This document shows positions 53,898 to 61,441 of a DNA stretch of 64,000 nucleotides, piece by piece (the first letter of the stretch is position 1; every line of letters begins with the position of its first letter). The translations under genes and the position numbers were made by a program. The stretch spans positions 138 to 64,137 of the forward strand of contig NZ_MQTZ01000048.1 of the NCBI RefSeq assembly GCF_001939115.1. Direction: 5' to 3'. The notes under the pieces are model-generated. The model was given only the letters and a program-made list of their open reading frames with translations, was not told where the DNA came from and did no database searches. Origin of the DNA: Leptolyngbya sp. 'hensonii'. GTDB taxonomy: Bacteria; Cyanobacteriota; Cyanobacteriia; GCF-001939115.

Positions 53898-54315
53898 CTG
53901 GCCATTCCAACTTTTGGATATTTCCAGTGACAGAAGTAGTTTCATCCAGGACTTCTAACTTGACCATGGCCGTTCCCAGTTGAATCAGTCCGATCGCTTC
54001 AGCCGCACCACTGGAGAGATCAATGACAATGGATGAATCCTGGTGGCGATCGTTGATCCTGACGATCACGGAACGGCCATTGCGCATATTAGTGACTCGA
54101 ACTCTTGTTCCAAAGGGGAGGGTGCCATGGGCCGCCGTGAGTTCCTTAGGATTAAACCTTTCCCCATTGGCCGTCCTATTCCCAGCGAACCCCGGTCCAT
54201 ACCAGGTAGCCATCCCTTGAGACACAGATTGAGCCAGAGCAGATAGGGAATAGCTAACGATCAGGATCGTCAGCGTGGCTAGAAAAATAGTGCCATCCAG
54301 CAGTCTTTGCTTCAT
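53881..54315 (-). CDS. RlpA-like septal-ring lytic transglycosylase family protein
   Basis: A 144-residue secreted double-psi beta-barrel protein. The signal peptide (about 1-28) ends SALA. The DPBB core has GMATWYGPGFAGNRTANGERFNP and ELTAAHGTLPFGTRVRVTN, then VIVRINDRHQ and DLSSGAAEAIGL, the pattern of RlpA. Several RlpA proteins cleave naked glycan strands at the septum; this one lacks the SPOR domain and is shorter. It overlaps the methyltransferase start by 17 bp. A MITE-like copy lies 20 bp upstream of its start codon, in its promoter region. Confidence 0.85.
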   Translation of the reverse strand: MKQRLLDGTIFLATLTILIVSYSLSALAQSVSQGMATWYGPGFAGNRTANGERFNPKELTAAHGTLPFGTRVRVTNMRNGRSVIVRINDRHQDSSIVIDLSSGAAEAIGLIQLGTAMVKLEVLDETTSVTGNIQKLEWPDASLR

Positions 54316-54334
54316 AAAACCTCAAAGGGGCATC

Positions 54335-54474
54335 TTAGGAATGAGAATTAAATAACACCGATAAACTCCTGATTGCCCTCACCCCCCTCCCCCTCTCCCG
54401 ATGGGAGAGGGGGAGGGGTTGGGGGTTGGGGGTGAGGGCTGAAAATTTCGGAGTTATTAAATCCACGATCCTTA
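54335..54474. mobile_element. MITE-like inverted-repeat element, copy 2
   Basis: A 134-bp element (54338-54471) with the same ends and GC-rich hairpin centre as copy 1 at 38474. It is flanked by TTA on both sides, in a CTTAG context on each side, consistent with a 3-bp TNA target duplication as made by some IS5-family transposases. It lies upstream of rlpA and downstream of the hybrid kinase stop (54521), so it may influence either transcript. Confidence 0.8.
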
Positions 54475-54520
54475 GGGTCCCTCAACCGAAATGGGATTTG
54501 GCCTTGTCACCCAGATCAAG

Positions 54521-57500
54521 CTATTGGGGGTCAATTGCAATTAGAGTCTGAACAGCCATCAACAACTCCTGGATAGTATAAGGCTTCGACAGAAAAGTTT
54601 TAACCCCGGCTGCCATCACCTTCTGCCGATTGGAGTCCAGACCGCTGCTGGCAATAATCTTGACCCGTGAATTAATCTGTTGCAGGGTACGAATAGCGGT
54701 CAATCCGTCCATATTCGGCATCATGATATCGAGGAGCACCACAGCAATTTCTGCCTGATGCTGAGCGTAGAGCGAGAGGGCTTTAATCCCATCCTCGGCA
54801 ATCAGGGTACGGAAGTTACAACTTTCCAGCAGAGCCTGAGTCGTCTGGAGGACTCTGGCTTCATCATCCACAATCAAAATGAGTTCCCCATTCCCCTGAG
54901 AGACCACTTCCTCTGGAGTGGTTGTTGGGGTGATCCCTTCTGCAGAAGGCAAATACACCTTGAACTGAGTCCCTTGACCAACCTCACTCGATACCTGCAA
55001 AAAGCCACCCTGGTTTTTGACAATTCCCAACACAATGGAAAGCCCTAACCCAGTGCCCTTACCAGGCTCTTTGGTGGTAAAAAAGGGATCAAAAATGCGA
55101 TCGAGTAATTCGGCTGGGATACCTGTGCCAGTATCTGAAATTGTCACCATGACATAGTTTCCTGATCGGGCATCGAGATTGAGCAAGGCATCTGCCGCAT
55201 CAATATGACAATTTTCAGCAGTCACGGTTAGAACCCCGCCATTGGGCATGGCATCCCGGGCATTGACACAGAGGTTCAGGAAAACCTGATGGAGTTGAGT
55301 CGGATCGGCAAGAACCAGCCACAGGGATTGCAGAGGAAGATCCTGATGAATTTCAATGGATTTTGGAAAGGTCCGTTGGGCGATCGTGAGCACATCCTGT
55401 AACAAATGCCGGATCTGCAAGGTGATGTGTTTTCCTTCTGCACCGCCCCGAGCAAAAGTCAGGATTTGTTTCACCATCTCTGCGCCCCGTCTGGCACTTT
55501 CTTCCAGGGTTCTTAAAAGTTCCTGGGTGCGATCGTCGGCATTCTGCAATTTCATCAGGAGCAGTTGGGCGATCGTCAGCGTCGGGGTGAAGACATTATT
55601 GAGATCATGGGCAATTCCACTGGCCAGGGTGCCCAAACTTTCCATCCGCTTGGCCCGGTAAAATTGGGCTTCCAGTTGCTTTTTCTCGGTGATATCTCTG
55701 GACACTCCGGCAATACGGTACAGTTTGCCCTCGCCGTCTCGCACAGGAAATGCCCGATCCCAGATCCAGCGCAGCATTCCATCGGGACGAATAATTCGGT
55801 ACTCAATATCCCGTTCCACCCGTTGGGAGATATTCTCAAACCAGGCAATAACCCCCGGTTTGTCTTCTTCATGAATAGCATCCAGAAACGAGTGAGGATG
55901 CTCATAAAGGCTGGCACAGGTCCGCCCCCAAATGCTTTCATAGGCAGGACTGACATAAAGCATCTGGTGCGCTGGAAAGGTAGCTATCCAGAAAATATCG
56001 TGGATGTTTTCAGTCACCTGACGGAACAGCGCTTCACTCTCTCGCAAGGCTTCTTCCATCCGTCTGCGATCGGTAATGTCCTCTTCTGTTTTGACATACC
56101 CAATAATCTCGCCCGTGATCGATCGCATTGGGGCCGCATGGGCAGACACCCAGCGCACCTCTCCCTGGGGAGTCAAGAGCCGAAACTCCCGATCGAACTC
56201 CTGTTTCTGCTCCAAATAAGCTTCCCAGGCAGTGATCACGGTTTCCCGATCGTCCGGGTGAATCGCCTGGGTCCAGCCATTACCCATACAATCCTCCGGT
56301 TTTAACCCCGACATGGCCTGCCAGCGGGCATTGGTATACAAACAGCACCCATCGGCATTGGTCTGGCAAATCCCGATCGGGGCCGAAGCACTCAAGGAGC
56401 GAAAGCGCTCTTCGCTCTCCTGCAGGGCATCCTGTACCCGTCTGCGCCCCAGCAACTCCCGGTGCGTCTGCTGATATAGTTCTGATTGCTGAATCGCAAT
56501 CCCGACCTGAGTGGCCAACTGCCGCAGCAATTCCATTTCCTCCTGGTGCCATTCTCGGGGACTGGCACAGTGATGGGCCACCAACAACCCCCACAACTCA
56601 TCCCCCTGCAAAATGGGAACCACCAGATTGGCTCGGACTTGAAAATGGGAGAGCAGTTCCCGATAACAAGGCTGAACCTCTGCCACAAGCAGATCGGTGA
56701 TGGCCGAGATCCGCCCTCGGCGATAAGGTTCAGCATAACGCTCGCCAAAACAGGGGTCGTGAATCAGGGTCGAGAGAATAGAGGTCCAACCAGGACCCAC
56801 TGATTCCGTAACAATGGTGCCTCGCCAATCAGAACGAAAGCGAAAGATCACCGCCCGATCGGTTTGTAGGAACTGCCGCACCCGTTCCACAGTTCGGCGG
56901 AGAACTTCGTCTAAATCCAGGGATTGGCGAATGTACTGGGCAATCTCCGCCACCAACTGTTCTTGCACCAGTTGCTGTTGAAAGGCTGCTTCCGCCTGCT
57001 TGCGCAGGGTAACATCCGTAGCCACCGTGGTTACAATCCAGCAAGCAGTCCCCTCATCCCGCCTGGACGTATAGGTATCCGTGATCCACCGTTGGGACCC
57101 GTCTTTGTGATGAAAGCGATACTCAAGGGTTACGGTTTCTCCATTAAAGAACTGTCCAAAAGCGGGAACAATCACCTGCTGCCAGTCTTCTGGATGCACC
57201 CTCGACATCCAGAGCGTCTTGTCTGCCATCAGTTCCTGGGAAGAATAGCCAAACAACCGTTCACATCCGGCAGAAAAGTATTCGTACTCCCAGTCTCGAT
57301 TCGCAAATACCCGAAAACTGGTAATCGCCGCGATCGCATTATTCAGGACATCATGCAATTTGCCCTCTGAAGCCTGCAGGGCCATTTCAACCCGTTGACG
57401 CTCCGCAATTTCCCGATGCAGGCGGCTGTTGGTCTGTTTCAGTTGGACTGCCTGCGCTTCCAGCCACTGCTGCAACACCTCGATCGTCTGATAGAGTCTG

Positions 57501-57904
57501 CTCTGCTCAATCAGCCCCACCAGATCCCCCCGATCGTCAACAACGGGCAAATGACAAATGCTATTCTGGTGCATCAACGACAGAATATTGCGCACATTAC
57601 GGGCTGCCGCAGGGGGCAGAGTAATCACAGGTTGCCCCATGACTTCTGATACTGGAATAGTGGCCAAATCCAGCCCAGAAATAGCCAGACGCATGCCATC
57701 CCGTTCTGTGAAGATGCCTTCTAACCGCCTGTCTGACACCACCAGCGCACAACTGGCATGGTTTTGATGAAACTGGCCGAGTTCTGGGGGTTGCGCCAAA
57801 GTCTTCTTCTGCAACAGGGCAGTTACCACCTCCAGGGCGGAAGTCTCTGGCGTAACGATTAAGGGATTGAGATCGATAATCTGGTCCAGAATCGGCAAAT
57901 TCAT
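54521..57904 (-). CDS. Hybrid sensor histidine kinase: CBS, PAS, GAF, PAS, PAS, kinase, receiver
   Basis: A 1127-residue cytosolic sensor with no membrane helix. In order: a CBS pair (about 10-145), PAS (180-300), a GAF domain (310-480), two PAS/PAC units (490-615, 620-740), HisKA with phospho-acceptor His766 in ASGIAHDLNN, HATPase (NARDAMPNGG, GTGIP, KGTGLGLS) and a C-terminal receiver with LLDIMMPNMDG and FLSKPYT. The GAF domain has DPCF at 383-386 and QPCYRELLSHFQVRANL at 411 onward, the two Cys positions used by DXCF-type cyanobacteriochromes, so bilin binding is possible; the second site has Tyr rather than His after the Cys. No regulator is beside it. Confidence 0.88.
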   Translation of the reverse strand: MNLPILDQIIDLNPLIVTPETSALEVVTALLQKKTLAQPPELGQFHQNHASCALVVSDRRLEGIFTERDGMRLAISGLDLATIPVSEVMGQPVITLPPAAARNVRNILSLMHQNSICHLPVVDDRGDLVGLIEQSRLYQTIEVLQQWLEAQAVQLKQTNSRLHREIAERQRVEMALQASEGKLHDVLNNAIAAITSFRVFANRDWEYEYFSAGCERLFGYSSQELMADKTLWMSRVHPEDWQQVIVPAFGQFFNGETVTLEYRFHHKDGSQRWITDTYTSRRDEGTACWIVTTVATDVTLRKQAEAAFQQQLVQEQLVAEIAQYIRQSLDLDEVLRRTVERVRQFLQTDRAVIFRFRSDWRGTIVTESVGPGWTSILSTLIHDPCFGERYAEPYRRGRISAITDLLVAEVQPCYRELLSHFQVRANLVVPILQGDELWGLLVAHHCASPREWHQEEMELLRQLATQVGIAIQQSELYQQTHRELLGRRRVQDALQESEERFRSLSASAPIGICQTNADGCCLYTNARWQAMSGLKPEDCMGNGWTQAIHPDDRETVITAWEAYLEQKQEFDREFRLLTPQGEVRWVSAHAAPMRSITGEIIGYVKTEEDITDRRRMEEALRESEALFRQVTENIHDIFWIATFPAHQMLYVSPAYESIWGRTCASLYEHPHSFLDAIHEEDKPGVIAWFENISQRVERDIEYRIIRPDGMLRWIWDRAFPVRDGEGKLYRIAGVSRDITEKKQLEAQFYRAKRMESLGTLASGIAHDLNNVFTPTLTIAQLLLMKLQNADDRTQELLRTLEESARRGAEMVKQILTFARGGAEGKHITLQIRHLLQDVLTIAQRTFPKSIEIHQDLPLQSLWLVLADPTQLHQVFLNLCVNARDAMPNGGVLTVTAENCHIDAADALLNLDARSGNYVMVTISDTGTGIPAELLDRIFDPFFTTKEPGKGTGLGLSIVLGIVKNQGGFLQVSSEVGQGTQFKVYLPSAEGITPTTTPEEVVSQGNGELILIVDDEARVLQTTQALLESCNFRTLIAEDGIKALSLYAQHQAEIAVVLLDIMMPNMDGLTAIRTLQQINSRVKIIASSGLDSNRQKVMAAGVKTFLSKPYTIQELLMAVQTLIAIDPQ

Positions 57905-58268
57905 GGGATGAAATCACCCAACAACAAGAGGTGAGGCAGGATAATCCTAAATTACCGCAAAGATATGGCGGTTGATCTCCTATCCCTCTGCAGATCCAAT
58001 GGGGTTATTGTGAGTCTAGTTAGACACTTAAACCAGGCTGACCAATGATTAAAAGGGGGTTGAGTGCCTTAGCAAAAAGACCGATTCATCTGAAGTCCAA
58101 CCGATGAATTCTAAACATTCCTTGATAAAACCAGTGGCAAAGATGAATTTTGGGTGAAGCAAGGAACAGTCCCCTACTTCTTCACTTTTCAGTGGAAATC
58201 TAGAGCAAGGATAGCTGAAAGAACTACAGCTCTCACACCAGATCAGCAAGCTCTATCGAGGGAACAGA
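57905..58268. other. Divergent intergenic region, no gene recognised
   Basis: A 364-bp gap between the leftward hybrid kinase and the rightward oxygenase cassette. One minus-strand frame of 66 codons is unsupported. The ribosome site for the oxygenase gene, GAGGGAACAGA, ends at its ATG. Confidence 0.4.
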
Positions 58269-59276
58269 ATGGTTAGAACATTGGTTGAGCGATCGCAGCA
58301 ACTGCAGGACGTGGACAACAGCAAGGCAATGGCCTTCTCCCAATTGGGTGATCAATTATTTAATGAACTGGCAGCCAGAATGGCCACCCGGCACCAATAT
58401 CGGCTGTTATTTGAGCACCAACTGCGGCCCGAACTGTTTCAGCAGATTCAAAATGCTGCTGCAGGTTTTATCTCAGCCTGTCTGAACAGCCCCATCATCC
58501 TCTCAGAAGCGGAGATGATTGAACGACTACTGGGGGCCAGAGGTACCCTTCCCAACCACACAGGCACCGGCTTACTAATGCCCAAGCGGGAGCAGAGCCT
58601 GGAATTCAATCTGTTTCAAAAAAGCGTGGCCAATGCCTTTCGGCAGTTGGGAGCCAATGATCTAATTGATGCGGTTGATCTGCCCGTTAATCTGCGGATG
58701 GTTTACGGCAAAACAGACCCCGAAAAATTGCGGCTGCCGTTTACCAGCACCAAACTCCACAGTGATGTCTGGGCCGGGGTGCATGCCGATGCCACTGTAG
58801 TTGTTCTGCCCCTGTTTGGCGATATCGAAAATATTACGATCGAGGCCGGTGAGATGCCCCGTGAGATGGAACTCTCCGCCATGCGCGTCATGTCTGACTT
58901 TGACGAAGGTCGGGATATCCCCAAGGTCGTATCCTACAGCGATGCCCAACTCCAGCATGGAACGATGTACTTCAACGATGCTCGGGGATTACACCAGACG
59001 GTCAGACGCACCTCCGAAGGGCTGAGAATCTCTGTGGACTTCCGCTTCCGTCGCAAATTCAACGAGGCTTACCGGGCGATGGTTCCCCCCAGCATCGGCG
59101 GTGTTGAAGAAGATAACTGCGTGCCCTATGAAGAGTGGCTGCAAGTCGGCAGCGATCGCCTGATTGTGTTTGATGAAACCATGGCTCAGTGCCGATCGAA
59201 GCAGGGTCAAGGTGGCCCAGTGCCACTCTACGCTCGGGGTTATCGGAAGGTTCAGCTCTTTGACCAGCCTCTGTAA
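58269..59276 (+). CDS. Fe(II)/2-oxoglutarate oxygenase-like protein
   Basis: A 335-residue soluble protein. The fold looks like a phytanoyl-CoA-type or hydroxylase-type Fe(II)/2OG oxygenase: HSD at residues 164-166 gives the HxD pair, His242 in GLHQTVRR the second His, and Arg253 in SEGLRISVDF fits 2-oxoglutarate binding, with about 76 residues between HxD and His as expected. No known family name is clear from sequence. It is preceded by GAGGGA at the start and is the first gene of a three-gene rightward cassette, 54 bp before the methyltransferase. Substrate unknown. Confidence 0.72.
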   Translation: MVRTLVERSQQLQDVDNSKAMAFSQLGDQLFNELAARMATRHQYRLLFEHQLRPELFQQIQNAAAGFISACLNSPIILSEAEMIERLLGARGTLPNHTGTGLLMPKREQSLEFNLFQKSVANAFRQLGANDLIDAVDLPVNLRMVYGKTDPEKLRLPFTSTKLHSDVWAGVHADATVVVLPLFGDIENITIEAGEMPREMELSAMRVMSDFDEGRDIPKVVSYSDAQLQHGTMYFNDARGLHQTVRRTSEGLRISVDFRFRRKFNEAYRAMVPPSIGGVEEDNCVPYEEWLQVGSDRLIVFDETMAQCRSKQGQGGPVPLYARGYRKVQLFDQPL

Positions 59277-59330
59277 GACTGCGTTACCCGATCGAAATTG
59301 TTGCAGGACGTTTTGTTCAGGATTGAAAAC

Positions 59331-60095
59331 ATGAAAACCGATCACTGTTCAACCCAGGAGTTATACAACGGCACAGCCTCAAGCTGGGTTCGAGGAGAGC
59401 CCAGTTCCCTATCTGACTTTACAGCTCGTCCGGCAGTACTAGAGCTATGCGAACCCATTGCCGGATTGCAAATCCTGGATCTGGGATGCGGGGAAGGGTA
59501 TTGCAGCCGGGAATTACGCCGTCGAGGGGCTGGGGAAGTCGTGGGAGTTGACCTATCCCAAGGCATGATTGCTGCGGCCCAGGCCCAGGAAGAACGGGAG
59601 CCTTTGGGGATTAATTACGAAGTAGGCTGCGCCACCGATCTGACCCGATTTGGCGATCGGCAATTTGATCAGGTAGTTGCCGTTTTCCTGTTCAACTACT
59701 TGACCCTAGCCCAGACCCAGGAGTGTATGACCGAGGTCATCCGCATTCTCCGTCCGGGTGGACGGTTCATCTTTAGTGTGCCCCACCCGGCCTTTCCCTA
59801 TATGCGACAGGCAGAATATCCCTTCTACTTCCAGGTTGAAGAAGGGGGATACTTCAGCCAGCGCGATCAGCAATTTCCAGGCCGGATCTGGAAACGAGAC
59901 GGCTCCTCCCTGGCCGTACAACTGGTTCACAAAACCCTGGAAGATTACTTCACAGCTCTGCAAACAGCTGGCTTTAAAACCATGCCCACCCTGCGTGAAC
60001 TGAAAGTTCTGCCGGAGCATGTTGCCCTTGATCCATCGTTCTTTGAACCCCTGGTTGACTATCCCCTTCATCTAGCCTTAGAGGTGTCGAAATGA
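59331..60095 (+). CDS. SAM-dependent methyltransferase
   Basis: A 254-residue class I methyltransferase. Motif I is LDLGCGEGYCSREL near 48, then VGVDLSQGM, and the LRPGGRFIFSVPHPAF stretch near 145. It resembles UbiE/ubiquinone-type small-molecule methyltransferases in outline, but the substrate is unknown. ATG 59331 is preferred to the TTG at 59298 because AGGA precedes it. Its stop overlaps the next ATG by four bases (ATGA), so it is coupled to the diiron oxidase gene. Confidence 0.85.
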   Translation: MKTDHCSTQELYNGTASSWVRGEPSSLSDFTARPAVLELCEPIAGLQILDLGCGEGYCSRELRRRGAGEVVGVDLSQGMIAAAQAQEEREPLGINYEVGCATDLTRFGDRQFDQVVAVFLFNYLTLAQTQECMTEVIRILRPGGRFIFSVPHPAFPYMRQAEYPFYFQVEEGGYFSQRDQQFPGRIWKRDGSSLAVQLVHKTLEDYFTALQTAGFKTMPTLRELKVLPEHVALDPSFFEPLVDYPLHLALEVSK

Positions 60096-60820
60096 AACCC
60101 CTATCTTCTTCTGTGATGCAGACCTTCAGTGAGGTTGCGGCAACTCATCCCCTCTGGAACCATGAATTCCTGGGCCGGTGTCGGGCTGGACAACTCACCC
60201 TAACCGAGGTACAGGTGCTTGCGGTTCAGATGTATAAATTCTCGAAGGAGTTCAATCGAATTCTGGCTGGGATTTTGTCTTGCTGCCCCGATGAGAGTGC
60301 CCAATTTGTGATTCTGGAAAATCTGCTGGATGAGATGGGCCAGGGAGACAACAGCCTGTCTCACCCAGAACTCTTTCGCCGCTTTACCCGAGAACTGGGA
60401 ATTAACGATGAAACTCTGGCCAGCCTGCCCACAGAGCCAGAAACTCGCCACCTGATTGAAACGTATCTGAGCCTGCCCCACCAATATGGTTATCTGGGTG
60501 CTTTGGGTGCCATTTGTTTTGCCTCGGAAGGAATTGTGAGCTCCCTATATACCCAACTCCAAAATGGGATTGTTGGAGCCACTTTTTTATCCAGAGAATC
60601 TCTCATCTTCTTTGATCTTCATATCGATGTAGACGTTAGTCATGCAGCAAAATTAGCTGCCCTGATCGAGCCTCGGATTACCACCACAGAAACTGCCATG
60701 GATGTAAATCGTGCTATTCTAGAAGCAATGAATGCAAGAGTGCAATTCTTTAATGGAATTCAGCGAAAAGCCACCTCATGCAGCTCGAAAAACCATCTGT
60801 CACTGCTCTTGTCTGCATAA
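60092..60820 (+). CDS. Haem-oxygenase-like diiron oxidase (HDO/TenA-PqqC fold)
   Basis: A 242-residue all-helical protein of the haem-oxygenase-like superfamily. A full set of diiron ligand candidates is present in order: Glu53, Glu81, His91, Glu146, His177, Asp181 and His184. The spacings (10 from Glu81 to His91, 55 to Glu146, then 31, 4 and 3) match the pattern I recall for characterised members such as SznF. Characterised HDOs catalyse N-oxygenation, C-C cleavage or terminal alkene formation. TenA and PqqC lack this ligand set. ATGA overlaps the methyltransferase stop. Product and substrate unknown. Confidence 0.78.
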   Translation: MKPLSSSVMQTFSEVAATHPLWNHEFLGRCRAGQLTLTEVQVLAVQMYKFSKEFNRILAGILSCCPDESAQFVILENLLDEMGQGDNSLSHPELFRRFTRELGINDETLASLPTEPETRHLIETYLSLPHQYGYLGALGAICFASEGIVSSLYTQLQNGIVGATFLSRESLIFFDLHIDVDVSHAAKLAALIEPRITTTETAMDVNRAILEAMNARVQFFNGIQRKATSCSSKNHLSLLLSA

Positions 60821-61441
60821 TCATGATAACTTTTCACCTCGCTGAAGATATGGGGTGAAAAGATGGAGTAAACCCATAGGGCGAAAACATCTCCAGTCTT
60901 AAGTTTATTGTTGCCTACTATCACTACTTTAAGCCCTACCTGCTTTTTCCTTGCTATTATCACTTTTTGCTATCACTACAACCACTTTATCCAGAGGCTA
61001 TTTCTGGAGAAAATACACAACAATTTAGCTCAATAAAACAATTCAACATAGAGTTTGAATTGAGTCAGTCACATCAGCTTTCTAGACAGAGTGCCGATCG
61101 AACCAGTATGAGCGGGGAAATTTGCATCTTAATCTACCCCGATCGATGAAATGGAAATAGTTTATCAGCCGACATCAGCAGTTCAGAGAAGTTCTCTCTA
61201 AAGTAATTGTCAAAAGACAAATTGCCTGATACGGGGCAAACATTTTGCCTGCGTTATGAGTGAACCACTTACCCTGATGAGTCAATCAGGTATTTTCAGA
61301 TGATTAAATTTCTTGTTTCAGGAAGCAAGAAATTTCAAAAACCTTATCTGGAAAACATCAGTTTAGCCAGACGAAATAGGTTGATCTGAATCCGCCTGCT
61401 GAAGGAATATTGTTCCCTGGTCAAAGAGAAGGGTCGAAACC
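60821..61441. other. Intergenic region, no gene recognised
   Basis: A 621-bp gap after the oxygenase cassette. A 9-bp stem CTTTTCACC/GGTGAAAAG (60830-60862) directly follows the diiron oxidase stop. The rest is AT-rich, with repeated CTATCAC/TATCACT words near 60917-60980; no RNA gene was recognised. Confidence 0.45.
60830..60862 (+). terminator. Hairpin after the oxygenase cassette
   Basis: CTTTTCACC (60830) pairs with GGTGAAAAG (60854-60862) across a 15-base loop, about 10 bp after the diiron oxidase stop. No T-run follows. Likely marks the end of the cassette transcript. Confidence 0.45.

Noticed and set aside
60967-61149. Small ORF downstream of the diiron oxidase
   Set aside because: Weak TTG start, no ribosome site, no family; polar low-information sequence.
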